A stretch of DNA of 39,137 bases, taken from the NCBI GenBank assembly GCA_002315615.1, contig DCHK01000070.1, positions 63,573-102,709 on the forward strand. The letters are read 5' to 3'. Source of the DNA: Bacteroidales bacterium UBA1754. Its GTDB lineage: Bacteria; Bacteroidota; Bacteroidia; Bacteroidales; Paludibacteraceae. Below are positions 1 to 8,715 of this stretch, one piece after another (positions within the stretch are counted from its first letter, which is position 1; each line of letters begins with the position of its first letter). Under the pieces are notes generated by a model that saw only the letters and a program-made list of their open reading frames with translations, did no database searches and was not told the DNA's origin. The position numbers were made by a program, and so were the translations under genes.

Positions 1-6
1 CCAAAT

Positions 7-76
7 AAACATTAGGTGATTAGACCTTAGACCTTAGACCTTAGACAATTAAACTTTAACCAAATAAACGATTAAA
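7..76 (+). repeat. Heptad-phased leader repeat before the methyltransferase gene
   Basis: Ten consecutive 7-base units run in one phase. TAGACCT occurs three times at 21-41, followed by TAGACAA, TTAAACT, TTAACCA, AATAAAC and GATTAAA (70-76), which ends 8 bases before the ATG at 85. Units upstream of 21 are degenerate and the tract may continue off the window. The same motif order, in the same orientation relative to the gene, precedes rsmG and the DAHP synthase gene. No TAnnTTTG box lies in this stretch. Function unknown. Confidence 0.75.
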
Positions 77-84
77 CATAAAAG

Positions 85-720
85 ATGTCAGACGAACTCG
101 AAAAATATATTCTCGCACATATTGAAGAAGAACCGAAAGTGCTGAAAAAACTCTATCGTGACACGAATGTGAATGTACTTCGTCCACGAATGATGTCAGG
201 TCATTTGCAAGGACGGATGCTGAAAATGTTTACGCAAATGATAGGCGCAAAAAAAATTCTTGAACTCGGTACATTTACTGGATATTCGGCACAATGTTTT
301 GCCGAAGGAATGGCAAATGATGGCGTGATTTATACCATAGACAACAACGATGAATTAGAGGAATTTACAACGAAATATTTTGAAGAATCGGGCTTGACGG
401 ATAAAATTCATTACATCATAGGCAACGCACTACAGGAAATAAAAAAACTTGAAGTTGATGACTTTGATATGGTGTTTGTAGATGCAGATAAACGCGAATA
501 TTTGGCATATTTCGAGGCAGTTTTGCCAAAAGTGCGAAAGGGTGGTTTTATTTTGGCAGACAATACACTTTGGGACGGAAAAGTAATAGAACCCCTCGAA
601 CACAACGACGAACAAACACGTGGCATTATGGAATTTAACGATTTTGTGGCGACTGATAGTAGGGTAGAAACCGTTATTATTCCTTTGCGCGATGGTCTGA
701 CGATATTGCGAAAAAAATGA
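85..720 (+). CDS. SAM-dependent O-methyltransferase (family 3)
   Basis: A 211-residue class I methyltransferase of the catechol/caffeoyl-CoA O-methyltransferase family (COG4122). The SAM-binding loop ELGTFTGYSA lies at residues 60-69. The acidic strand VFVDADKREY (130-139) is followed by the metal-site pair D159-N160 in GGFILADNTLWDGKV, the usual divalent-cation site. Length fits the family, and the protein should be cytosolic. The substrate cannot be read from sequence; family members methylate catechol-like hydroxyls and, in some bacteria, tRNA hydroxyuridine (TrmR). It starts 8 bases after a heptad-phased repeat and is separated from the LPS run by the promoter of the next gene, so it is probably its own unit. 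Confidence 0.88.
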   Translation: MSDELEKYILAHIEEEPKVLKKLYRDTNVNVLRPRMMSGHLQGRMLKMFTQMIGAKKILELGTFTGYSAQCFAEGMANDGVIYTIDNNDELEEFTTKYFEESGLTDKIHYIIGNALQEIKKLEVDDFDMVFVDADKREYLAYFEAVLPKVRKGGFILADNTLWDGKVIEPLEHNDEQTRGIMEFNDFVATDSRVETVIIPLRDGLTILRKK

Positions 721-769
721 CTTGTGCTGATAATTGTTGATGATAATTCATATTTCAAAATTAAATAAG

Positions 770-777
770 TATCTTTG
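770..777 (+). promoter_or_regulatory. Bacteroidota-type -7 box upstream of the DUF4254 gene
   Basis: TATCTTTG matches the TAnnTTTG -7 consensus of the Bacteroidota housekeeping sigma factor and sits 24 bases before the ATG at 802. No convincing -33 TTTG is present at the usual spacing. It probably drives the DUF4254-GT9-transferase run. Confidence 0.6.
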
Positions 778-801
778 TAAATAAATTTAGAATTAAAAGA
801 G

Positions 802-1407
802 ATGACTTTCACAGAACTTAGCAACAAAATTTTCAACGAATCGGTGCTCGATTATCATAAAACCGACAATGTAGATGCGCCAATAAAAAATCCTTATAAA
901 GAAAAATCAATAGAATTTTATCTTTATTTGAAAAATTGGATTGATACGGTACAATGGCACTTGGAAGATATTATTCGCGACCCAAATATCAATCCTGTTG
1001 ATGCTTTGGCTCTCAAACGTCGCATTGATAAATCGAATCAAGATCGTACAGATTTGGTGGAGTTGATTGATAGTTATTTTTGGGATAAATATCATACCGT
1101 AAATGCGTCTGCCGATGCTTCTATCAATACAGAAAGTCCCGCTTGGGCTATCGACCGTTTGTCCATTCTTCACTTGAAAATTTTCCACATGAATGCTGAA
1201 GTTGTTCGCACCGATGTTTCGGCAGAGCACAAAGCACAATGTCAGAAAAAATTGGACGTTTTGATGGAACAGAAAAAAGATTTGTCATCTGCTATCGACC
1301 AACTTTTGGCAGATTTTGAGGCAGGAAAGAAAGTGATGAAAGTGTACAAACAAATGAAAATGTACAACGACCCTGAACTCAATCCAGTTCTTTACGGTCA
1401 AAAATAA
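802..1407 (+). CDS. DUF4254 domain-containing protein
   Basis: A soluble 201-residue, mostly helical protein without signal peptide or membrane segment. It matches my knowledge of the DUF4254 family, which in Bacteroidota is regularly encoded next to a family 9 glycosyltransferase, as here. Visible features are an N-terminal segment through WIDTVQWHLEDIIRDP (about residues 47-62), a charged stretch ALKRRIDKSNQDRTDLVELID (about 69-88) and a C-terminal helix rich in Lys and Met. The first two segments appear to be the most family-like. No catalytic motif is recognisable. By context it may act in LPS core or outer-sugar assembly, but its biochemical role is not established to my knowledge. Confidence 0.82.
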   Translation: MTFTELSNKIFNESVLDYHKTDNVDAPIKNPYKEKSIEFYLYLKNWIDTVQWHLEDIIRDPNINPVDALALKRRIDKSNQDRTDLVELIDSYFWDKYHTVNASADASINTESPAWAIDRLSILHLKIFHMNAEVVRTDVSAEHKAQCQKKLDVLMEQKKDLSSAIDQLLADFEAGKKVMKVYKQMKMYNDPELNPVLYGQK

Positions 1408-1412
1408 TTATC

Positions 1413-1477
1413 CAATTTTCAATTATTAAATTCCCAATTATTTAATTTACAATTAATCAAATTTTGATTTCAAATAA
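1413..1477. repeat. AATT-phased AT-rich spacer
   Basis: Between the DUF4254 stop and the TTG start of the GT9 gene, the tetramer AATT recurs at 1414, 1421, 1429, 1436, 1444 and 1451, a spacing of alternately 7 and 8 bases. This is looser than the strict heptad tracts elsewhere in the window but looks related. No promoter or terminator is evident, so the genes are probably co-transcribed. Confidence 0.45.
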
Positions 1478-2482
1478 TTGAAAAAGTTACTTATAATAAG
1501 ATTTTCAGCATTGGGCGATGTGGCAATGACTGTGCCTGTGATAGAAGCCCTTGCAAAACAATATCCCGATTTGGACATAACAATGCTAAGTCGGGGTTTT
1601 TGTCGTCCGTTGTTCGAGCGTTTGCCACAGAATGTACACTTTGTTTCTGCCGATTTGGCAGGCAAACACAAAGGCATTGGTGAACTGAATGCACTTTTGA
1701 GCGAAATAGATTACAAATCATTCGATTATTTGGCTGATTTTCACGATGTTTTGCGTACAAAATGGTTGCGTTTTAGGTTTGCATTGGTAGGAAAGAAAAC
1801 TGCAAAAATTGACAAAGGTCGTGCTGGCAAAAAAGCATTAACACGTGAAAAAAATAAGCAAAAAGTTCAACAAAAAACATCTTTTGAACGATATGCCGAT
1901 GTGCTCAAGAAATTAGGTTTCCCCGTGAAAGTTGATTTTGTTTCGCTTTCGTCGAATCCTATAAAAGAGCAGAAGAAAGAAGGAGAAAAATGGATTGGTG
2001 TGGCTGCGTTTGCAAAACACAAAGGCAAAATTTATCCACTCGAAAAAACCGAAAAGGTAATAGAAATTTTGTCGGAGCGTGCGAATACAAAAATTTTTCT
2101 ATTTGGAGCAAGCGAGTACGAAGAAAGTATAATGAAAACTTGGGTAGGTGGTTATAGAAATGTTTCGATTCCAGAGTTGAAAGGTCTTGCCGCCGATTTA
2201 GATTTGATGAGTCAATTGGATGTGATGTTTTCGATGGATTCTGCCAATATGCATTTGGCATCGCTCGTGGCAGTTCCTGTGGTGAGTGTTTGGGGTGCTA
2301 CGCATCCGTATGCTGGATTTTTGGGTTGGAATCAGAAACCAGAAAATTGCGTGCAGTTAGATATACCTTGCCGACCCTGTTCGGTGTTTGGCAACAAACC
2401 TTGTTTGCGTGGCGACTATGCTTGTATGCAACAAATTGAACCACAGCAAATAGTTGATAAAATTCTTGAAATTATAGAATGA
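1478..2482 (+). CDS. Glycosyltransferase family 9 (ADP-heptose:LPS heptosyltransferase-like)
   Basis: A 334-residue GT-B enzyme. The N-terminal MKKLLIIRFSALGDVAMTVP is the typical GT9 opening, which is why I accept the TTG at 1478 as the start. The C-terminal half holds the nucleotide-sugar region: FLFGASEYE, then MFSMDSANMHLASL and VVSVWGATHPYAGFLGW, the D-S-x-x-MH-x-A and WG-x-THP signatures of the family. GT9 enzymes add heptose or related sugars to the LPS inner core on the cytoplasmic face of the inner membrane. The stop overlaps the next gene by an ATGA, indicating translational coupling with the LtaS-like transferase. The exact donor sugar is not determinable. Confidence 0.88.
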   Translation: MKKLLIIRFSALGDVAMTVPVIEALAKQYPDLDITMLSRGFCRPLFERLPQNVHFVSADLAGKHKGIGELNALLSEIDYKSFDYLADFHDVLRTKWLRFRFALVGKKTAKIDKGRAGKKALTREKNKQKVQQKTSFERYADVLKKLGFPVKVDFVSLSSNPIKEQKKEGEKWIGVAAFAKHKGKIYPLEKTEKVIEILSERANTKIFLFGASEYEESIMKTWVGGYRNVSIPELKGLAADLDLMSQLDVMFSMDSANMHLASLVAVPVVSVWGATHPYAGFLGWNQKPENCVQLDIPCRPCSVFGNKPCLRGDYACMQQIEPQQIVDKILEIIE

Positions 2483-4413
2483 AACTTCAAACGAAAATCA
2501 GTCTAAAACAAGTATTGCGTGAGTGCTGGATTTTTGTGTTACTCACATTACTTGTGTTGTTTTTCGTTCGACTGATTTTTATTTTTCAATTTGTTGGATT
2601 AAGAGAGTTGGGCAACAATTTGCAGTTTTTGCCTTTAATGCTCCTTAATGTATTTCGTTACGATTATCAAGTTGCTGCTTTTGGTGTTGCTCCGTTGTTT
2701 GTATTTGCTTTGACTGAATTTTTCGGAAACGAAAAAATATCAAACTTTCGTAGTAAATTCTCATTTTGGTACACTTTTGTTGTCTTGTTGTTGCTATCGT
2801 TACTATGCGTGTGCGATATTCAGTTTTATAATAATTTTCATCAGCATTATAATGTTGTTACGTTCGATTTGTTCGATGAAAATCCTAAAGTGTTGATAAA
2901 AGGAATTTTAGACGAAGCACCATTGTTGCTCATTTTTTTGTTTGCACTTTGTTGTGGTGCTTTTTTGTATTATTCATTACGTTTTTTTTACAAAAAAAAT
3001 ACAAACGTCAAACAGCGAGGTGTTTGGTGGATGTTGATTGCCACTATTTTGCTTTGGGTGATTGGCGCACGTGGTAGTTTGGGTGTTTTTACTTTGCGTG
3101 CCGAGGATATGTACGTTTCGCCTTCTGCCGAAATAAATAATAGTGTGCCGAATGCGTTTTTTATGCTTATTAAAGCATCGAAAGAGAAAAAATCTCAATT
3201 TAAGATTAAAACCGAAACGGAAATTTTGAACGAATACGGATTCAGTACGTTTGACGATGCTCTTGTTGCTTATTGTGGTAGTGCCGAAAATAAAGATTTG
3301 AATAAAATTTTATTTTCCAAAACATCGCAAAGTCCTGTTGCTCAAAACTATAATGTGGTGTTTGTACTTACTGAAAGTTGGAGTAATAGACTGATTGATT
3401 ACGAGCAATATGGGTTGAATTTGTTGGGCGAATTTCGTCAACATTACAATGATGATATAGTTTTTCGTAATTTTCTTTCTGCAAAAAATGGAACGATTGA
3501 TGCGGTAGAATGTTTGACAGTTAATTCTGTATTTCCACGTTTGTTCACTTCAAAATATCGAAACATTGAGTATAAAACCTCCAATGCAAAAATCTTTCAC
3601 GATGCGGGTTACGAAACTTCATTTGTTTCGGGCATAGAAATTTCTTGGCGCAATCTGATGGAGGTGTTGCCTCTGCAAAAATTTGACAATGTAATAGGGA
3701 AATTTGAAATTCTTAAAGAAAATCCTTCGGCAGAATGCAATCATACTTGGGGAGTGTATGACCACGAAATGTTGCGTTTTGTGTTGCAGAAGTTACAGAA
3801 ATCAGAAAAGCCACAATTTTTCTTTTGCTTAACGTCAACAAGCCACACACCATTTCAGTTTCCTGATAATTATGTTTTGCCAGAGTTGAATTTGGATAAG
3901 GTTGATGGTAGTGCTTTTGCAGTTGATAAAGATATTGCCTACAACTATGTGCGTGGTTTTCAGTACGAAACGCAAGCGTTAGGCGAATTTTTGACAGCCT
4001 TGAAAAAGACAAAATTTGCCGAAAATACCATTGTTGTAATTACAGGCGACCACAATATCCGTTCTATTTTGCCATACGAAGGTGTTGATGAAAAATGGCG
4101 ATATTCAGTTCCCTTGTACGTGTATCTTCCAGAAAATGTGAGAAGTAAAGTGAATGTTGAAAAGGAGCGTTGTGGTAGTCATTTGGATATTTTTCCTACG
4201 TTGGCAAATCTTACGATTGCCGATGGTGAATACTATAATTCCGGACAAAATTTGTTTGCCGATTCGTTGCCGAGTGGATCGGTAGGCACAAATGATGAGT
4301 ACACAATATTTTCTGAAAATGCAGATACCGCTAAGTTGCAACGCCAAGAACAAGCACGAAAGGCACTTCAAAGTATATATTTCAGTAGAATTTTTACAGA
4401 AAAGCGAAAGTGA
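2479..4413 (+). CDS. LtaS-like membrane phosphotransferase (sulfatase/alkaline phosphatase fold)
   Basis: A 644-residue inner-membrane protein with about five hydrophobic segments in residues 15-200, followed by a large periplasmic sulfatase-fold domain. Metal-site and nucleophile positions are visible: E299 in FVLTESWSN, the likely nucleophile T339 in AKNGTIDAVE, D and H in GVYDHE, VVITGDHN, and SHLDIFPT near the end. The family includes lipoteichoic acid synthase, phosphoglycerol transferase MdoB and phosphoethanolamine transferases. In a Gram-negative LPS run it probably adds phosphoglycerol or phosphoethanolamine to glycolipid. It overlaps GT9 by 4 bases. A second family member (8712-10658) lies on the opposite strand with a different sequence around the nucleophile. 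Confidence 0.85.
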   Translation: MKLQTKISLKQVLRECWIFVLLTLLVLFFVRLIFIFQFVGLRELGNNLQFLPLMLLNVFRYDYQVAAFGVAPLFVFALTEFFGNEKISNFRSKFSFWYTFVVLLLLSLLCVCDIQFYNNFHQHYNVVTFDLFDENPKVLIKGILDEAPLLLIFLFALCCGAFLYYSLRFFYKKNTNVKQRGVWWMLIATILLWVIGARGSLGVFTLRAEDMYVSPSAEINNSVPNAFFMLIKASKEKKSQFKIKTETEILNEYGFSTFDDALVAYCGSAENKDLNKILFSKTSQSPVAQNYNVVFVLTESWSNRLIDYEQYGLNLLGEFRQHYNDDIVFRNFLSAKNGTIDAVECLTVNSVFPRLFTSKYRNIEYKTSNAKIFHDAGYETSFVSGIEISWRNLMEVLPLQKFDNVIGKFEILKENPSAECNHTWGVYDHEMLRFVLQKLQKSEKPQFFFCLTSTSHTPFQFPDNYVLPELNLDKVDGSAFAVDKDIAYNYVRGFQYETQALGEFLTALKKTKFAENTIVVITGDHNIRSILPYEGVDEKWRYSVPLYVYLPENVRSKVNVEKERCGSHLDIFPTLANLTIADGEYYNSGQNLFADSLPSGSVGTNDEYTIFSENADTAKLQRQEQARKALQSIYFSRIFTEKRK

Positions 4414-4427
4414 AAGAGTTTTTTTCT

Positions 4428-4435
4428 TATCTTTG
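4428..4435 (+). promoter_or_regulatory. -7 box upstream of the LPS kinase gene
   Basis: TATCTTTG lies 19 bases before the ATG at 4455 and matches TAnnTTTG. It suggests the kinase and O-antigen ligase genes can be transcribed separately from the upstream run. A TTTG at -33 is not clear. Confidence 0.6.
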
Positions 4436-4454
4436 AATAGTTTGATAAGTACAA

Positions 4455-5174
4455 ATGAAGGGAATTAAGATAAATCCTAAATACATAAAATATCAACAAT
4501 TTGTTGAGAATGTACCGACTGAGTTTACACAGTCTGGTGAGATTATTTACGATGCTCGTAATCAGATACGTGTATTTACATTACCTGATGGACAAAAGGT
4601 GAATGTGAAGCGATATCATAAACCGTTCTTTTTGAATAGAATAATATATACTTTCATTAGAAAACCCAAGGCATTGCGTGCTTATCAGTATGCGTTCAAG
4701 TTGTTGGAAATGGGTATTCCTACTCCAGAACCGATAGCTTGTATCACGGAAATGAAGTGTGGTCTGCTTTCGTATAGTTATCTGATAACGATACAATCGC
4801 CACTGCGACGAAACTTTTATGAGTTTCGTGAGCATTCGGTACAAGGTTACGAAGATGTGGTGACTGATTTTGCTCGTTTTGTGGCAGATGTTCATAAAAA
4901 AGGTGTACTTCACCGTGATTTCTCGCCAGGAAACATACTTTTTGATGTAGTTGATGGCAAATCATATTTTTCGCTTGTTGACATAAACCGTATGTCATTT
5001 GGTAAAGAGTTAGGCCTAAATGCTTCGTGTAAAAACTTTATGCGTTTGTGGGGAAATCGTGATTACTTTGAACTATTAGCAAAAAAATATGCCGAAGCAC
5101 GTGGTTGGGATGTGGAAAAGTGTACGCAGAAAATAATTCATTATTGGCAGAAATTTTGGAGAAATAGAAAATGA
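4455..5174 (+). CDS. Lipopolysaccharide kinase, WaaP/KdkA/InaA-like
   Basis: A 239-residue protein with a eukaryotic-like kinase fold. It shows a candidate ATP lysine (VKRY, K52), the catalytic loop LHRDFSPGNILFD with D155 and N160, and the metal-binding aspartate D176 in SLVDINRM, which replaces DFG. This matches the Kdo/heptose kinases that phosphorylate the LPS inner core in the cytoplasm. The length (about 240) is normal for the KdkA-like branch. It stands between the LtaS-like gene and the O-antigen ligase gene, with 3 bases separating it from the latter. Whether the acceptor is Kdo or a heptose cannot be told. I saw no Kdo or lipid A genes in this window. Confidence 0.85.
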   Translation: MKGIKINPKYIKYQQFVENVPTEFTQSGEIIYDARNQIRVFTLPDGQKVNVKRYHKPFFLNRIIYTFIRKPKALRAYQYAFKLLEMGIPTPEPIACITEMKCGLLSYSYLITIQSPLRRNFYEFREHSVQGYEDVVTDFARFVADVHKKGVLHRDFSPGNILFDVVDGKSYFSLVDINRMSFGKELGLNASCKNFMRLWGNRDYFELLAKKYAEARGWDVEKCTQKIIHYWQKFWRNRK

Positions 5175-5177
5175 ATT

Positions 5178-6569
5178 ATGGCATTTAGAGGATTGCAGAT
5201 AAAAAAGGATTTTTATTTCAGCATAGGAATACTATCGCTGATATTCTTGCTATATGTTATATTTTTACTAATAAAGCCATCTGTAGCGATAAATACGAAT
5301 GAGGAATATACCATATTTCATTGGATTTTATCGTTGTCATTTCTTGTAATCCCGATATTTTTTTTTGTGTTCAGTAAAGATTTCAAAGAAGGTAAAGGTT
5401 TTGAGAAATTTTTATGGCTTTCGTTATCGTTGTTTTTGTGCTCGATAGTTCACAAACCTCGTTTGTATATTGATGCACAATTTTTCTTTTTTGTAGCATC
5501 GTTGATTTATTTTTATAAATCAAAACGACAGATATACAAACCTTCTGTATTTTCTTTGTTGTTTGTTGTTTATTTTTTATGGAATTTGACGGCAGTTTTT
5601 TGGTCTGCTGAAAAATCTACATCCTTTCAGTTGATAAACAGGTTGGTCCCGTTTATTTCTTTTCCTATTTTCTTTTTGTTTTTTAGATTGGATGACAGAT
5701 TGTATGTCAAAATGCTAAAAATATTTTGGCAAGTATCCATTATAGCTTGTTTATTGTCTTTTTTGTCCATTTTTTATGAATGTTCAAGAATGGGTATTTC
5801 TGTTATTGAATTTGTGTCAATACAGAAAAAAGCGATAAATGAAATACCTGTATATAATTATATTTTTTCTTGGAGTGGAACTAACCATCCGTCATATAAT
5901 GCTATATGGATAATAGCATCTTTAGTTATTTCGTTTTTTTTATTCAAAAAAAAATGTATTGGATTATTTAGTTTACTATTTACAACGGTATTGTTTTTTA
6001 TATTGTTGACTGCAATGCAAAGTCGTATAGGCATAGTGATGCTTGTTCTTGTACTTTTTTTGGGATTATTATACATCAATGAGAGTAAAAAATGGAGGTA
6101 TGGAATTCTATCATCTTTTTTATTGTTGATGATATTTATAATATATACAAAGTTTAGTGCTTTATGTATTTATTTTTTTGATCCAATACGAATTGATTTG
6201 TACAAGATTTCTATTGATTACATTCAACAAAAAATGTTGTTGGGTAGTGGAGTGGGAGGAATGAATTCGGTTGAGATAAGTCAAGTGATAGGAAGAAGTG
6301 TAAATTTTCCATGGGATTTTTATCCACACAATCAATTTTTGGGTGATTGGATTCAGTCTGGTGTATTTTGTGTAATTATATTGCTTATTGCATACGTTTG
6401 TATCATATTTGAAAGTATAAAGAAGAAAAATTTTCTTATGTTTTCTTTTGCTTTTTCAATGTTGTTGTTTATGCAAATAGAGATGCCGTTTCGGTTTTTA
6501 GGGGGTTCTACTATGTTTGTTTTCTTTCTATTATTGTTCTCTATTGCTCCTCATAATAGAGAATCATAG
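5178..6569 (+). CDS. O-antigen ligase / polymerase family membrane protein
   Basis: A 463-residue polytopic inner-membrane protein with at least ten hydrophobic stretches, strongly AT-rich (long Phe/Leu/Ile runs). Two WaaL-superfamily hallmarks are visible: an arginine following a hydrophobic helix (LLTAMQSRIGIV, R283) and the periplasmic-loop histidine motif FYPHNQFLGDW (H384). These residues act in WaaL ligases on undecaprenyl-PP-linked glycans. Wzy polymerases share the fold, so ligase versus polymerase is undecided. The start is the ATG 3 bases after the kinase stop. Its 3' end overlaps the convergent GT4 gene by 19 bases, and no terminator is visible between the two runs. Confidence 0.82.
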   Translation: MAFRGLQIKKDFYFSIGILSLIFLLYVIFLLIKPSVAINTNEEYTIFHWILSLSFLVIPIFFFVFSKDFKEGKGFEKFLWLSLSLFLCSIVHKPRLYIDAQFFFFVASLIYFYKSKRQIYKPSVFSLLFVVYFLWNLTAVFWSAEKSTSFQLINRLVPFISFPIFFLFFRLDDRLYVKMLKIFWQVSIIACLLSFLSIFYECSRMGISVIEFVSIQKKAINEIPVYNYIFSWSGTNHPSYNAIWIIASLVISFFLFKKKCIGLFSLLFTTVLFFILLTAMQSRIGIVMLVLVLFLGLLYINESKKWRYGILSSFLLLMIFIIYTKFSALCIYFFDPIRIDLYKISIDYIQQKMLLGSGVGGMNSVEISQVIGRSVNFPWDFYPHNQFLGDWIQSGVFCVIILLIAYVCIIFESIKKKNFLMFSFAFSMLLFMQIEMPFRFLGGSTMFVFFLLLFSIAPHNRES

Positions 6570-7609
6570 ATTTCCAAATATTCTTCCATGTGCTTTTTAT
6601 AGCTGAATGATAGTGCGTACTGATAGGCGTTTTCTGATACTTCGCGATTTGTGTTGTGTGTTGCTATGGTGTTGAGAATGCGTTTTTTGCTTTCTTCAGG
6701 ATTGAAGTCTTCTGGGAAAAAGGTGGCATGTTGGTCACATATTTCTTTAAGACTGGTATTTGACGATGATATCACTGGTTTTTTGAAAAGCATAGCTTCT
6801 ACCACAGGCAACCCGAAACCTTCAAATAGAGAGGGGAATACAAACGCCTCGCAGTGTTGGTATAGCCAAACCTTTTCCTCTTGCGATATAATACCAAGCA
6901 ATGTAACGTTCTTGATAGATTCTTGTTCTATGGTTTTGCGTATTTTGTTGGCATATTCAGTATTGTAATTTCCTGCTATGTACAAATGCTTTTCTGGCAT
7001 AAGTTTCATAATGTCCAACAATACGTGGAAATTCTTTTTCTCTTTGATTTCTCCGATAGAGAAAAAATAGGGTTCTAATATTTCTTGCTTTGGCTTTGCG
7101 GACGGTTGAAGGTCGATTCTTTCCACTCCGTTGTATATTACGGAAATTTCTTTTCCTTTGGTTTGAATAAACTTTTCTGTGTCTTGTTTTGCAAATTTAG
7201 AGATGCACACAATTTTATCTGCGCGATTTACCTTTTCTTGTATTTTGCTCAAGTATTTCTTTATTTTATTTCCTTTCTTTTCGTAGCAGAAATTGAAATC
7301 GTGTATAGTGAGCAAATATTTCCTACAATATGGTGTATATCTTGATAATTGATGAATGGCGTGCCAAACATCAAACTTTTTAAATATAAGCCAAGGAAAA
7401 ACTCGATATAATTTTTTTGCTGTTATATATTTCACTTTGTTGCCAAATTGACCAACAAAGCGTTTCGGCAGTAATAAATATATTTGCTCGTTGTCTTTCT
7501 TTTCGTATATGTCGCGAAAGTAGTAGCCGTAGTTCAAGGCAACTTGCCCCAGTCCACAATTCACGTTTTTTAGTATAGAAAGGTCGATGAGAATACTTTT
7601 TTCTTTCAT
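6551..7609 (-). CDS. Glycosyltransferase family 4
   Basis: A 352-residue retaining GT-B glycosyltransferase. The C-terminal donor domain contains YFFSIGEIKEKKNFHVLL (the usual beta-strand before the donor site) and the EX7E signature in SLFEGFGLPVVEAM. The N-terminal domain opens with MKEKSILIDLSILKNVNCGLG and carries a GPGQ-like glycine-rich acceptor loop (NCGLGQV). Cytoplasmic or peripheral membrane. Its start overlaps the stop of the upstream GT4 by 4 bases, and its 3' end overlaps the convergent O-antigen ligase gene by 19 bases. The sugar is unknown. It is the last gene of the recN-LtaS-like-GT4-GT4 run. Confidence 0.87.
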   Translation of the reverse strand: MKEKSILIDLSILKNVNCGLGQVALNYGYYFRDIYEKKDNEQIYLLLPKRFVGQFGNKVKYITAKKLYRVFPWLIFKKFDVWHAIHQLSRYTPYCRKYLLTIHDFNFCYEKKGNKIKKYLSKIQEKVNRADKIVCISKFAKQDTEKFIQTKGKEISVIYNGVERIDLQPSAKPKQEILEPYFFSIGEIKEKKNFHVLLDIMKLMPEKHLYIAGNYNTEYANKIRKTIEQESIKNVTLLGIISQEEKVWLYQHCEAFVFPSLFEGFGLPVVEAMLFKKPVISSSNTSLKEICDQHATFFPEDFNPEESKKRILNTIATHNTNREVSENAYQYALSFSYKKHMEEYLEIYDSLL

Positions 7610-8715
7610 AGTGAATGGAATGTTTTGATTAGGTTGTTGGCTACGTTTTCGTCGGAGAAACGCATGCTATTTGTTATGCCGAGTTGCGACATTTTTTGTG
7701 CTATGTTGCAGTCGGTCAATATCTTGTTTATTTTTTCTGCAATGTCTTCGGGGTCAAGCGGATTGGCATATAGCGCGGCTTCTCCTCCCGTTTCGGCAAA
7801 ACAACTGCCCGTTGATGTGAGCACTGGCGTGCCTACGCATTGCGCTTCAATAATAGGAATACCGAAACCTTCGAAAATAGAAGGATACACAAAAAGTTTT
7901 GCGGCTTTGTATAAAGCAGGCATATCTTCGTGTGCGATATTATGTTTGTAAATAATCTGCTCTGAAACGCCTAAATTGTTTGCTAAGACTTGCATTTCGT
8001 CAGCATATTTTGATTTTCCTCCTACTACTATAAGAGGCATATCAATTTTGCCAATAGCAATTGCACGAATAAGATTTTCAAGGTTTTTCCTCTTTTCAAT
8101 TGCACCTACATCAAGTAAAAAATCTTGAGGCAGATTGTATTTCTTTTTTACTTCTGCAATTTGTTCGTTTGTGATAACTTGTCTGAAAATGTTATTGCAA
8201 CCTTGATATACTACTTCAATTTTACTTTCATCTGCACCAAGAAATTCAATGGCGTCTCGCTTTGTTTGTTCACTTATAGCGATAATTTTATCGGCAATTT
8301 TGCAAGCAAATTTGTTTTTTGCAGTAAAAATTTTCCTGTATGTGAAACTGTAAAGCTCAGGGTATCGAATCCAAATGGTGTCGTGAATGGTAACTATTGT
8401 CTTTATGTTTGTATTCTCAATGCCACAAGGCAATTCTTGACTCATTCCGTGATAAATGTCAATGCTATTTTCGACAAGTTGTTTTACGCAACCTTTACTG
8501 CGCCACAAACTTGGAAATTTTGTATAAAAGAAAGATTTTGGTTGAATTATATGTGCGTTTTCTGCAACAAATGCGTATTTGTCGGTAGGAAATCCTGCAA
8601 GATAATAGTCGTTTTCGGGCGCAAATGTTTTCATCAGTCTGATTACATCGCGACTATAGTTTCCTAAACCTCTATTATTATGAAACGCCCTTTTTGCGTC
8701 GAATGCTATTCTCAT
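7606..8715 (-). CDS. Glycosyltransferase family 4 (mannosyltransferase-like)
   Basis: A 369-residue GT4 enzyme. MRIAFDAKRAFHNNRGLGNY is the classic N-terminal strand plus glycine-rich loop. Further on are TIVTIHDTIWIRYPE, a donor domain starting LLDVGAIEKRKNLENLI, and the EX7E motif in SIFEGFGIPIIEAQ followed by GTPVLTS. Length is normal. The 4-base overlaps at both ends point to translational coupling with the LtaS-like gene and the downstream GT4. It resembles WbaZ/mannosyltransferase-type enzymes that act in sequence, but donor and acceptor cannot be assigned from sequence alone. Confidence 0.87.
   Translation of the reverse strand: MRIAFDAKRAFHNNRGLGNYSRDVIRLMKTFAPENDYYLAGFPTDKYAFVAENAHIIQPKSFFYTKFPSLWRSKGCVKQLVENSIDIYHGMSQELPCGIENTNIKTIVTIHDTIWIRYPELYSFTYRKIFTAKNKFACKIADKIIAISEQTKRDAIEFLGADESKIEVVYQGCNNIFRQVITNEQIAEVKKKYNLPQDFLLDVGAIEKRKNLENLIRAIAIGKIDMPLIVVGGKSKYADEMQVLANNLGVSEQIIYKHNIAHEDMPALYKAAKLFVYPSIFEGFGIPIIEAQCVGTPVLTSTGSCFAETGGEAALYANPLDPEDIAEKINKILTDCNIAQKMSQLGITNSMRFSDENVANNLIKTFHSL

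Noticed and set aside
8125..8667. 180-codon open frame on the plus strand opposite the second GT4 gene
   Set aside because: It lies wholly within a well-supported gene on the other strand, and its product is a Phe/Val/Cys-rich sequence with no domain.
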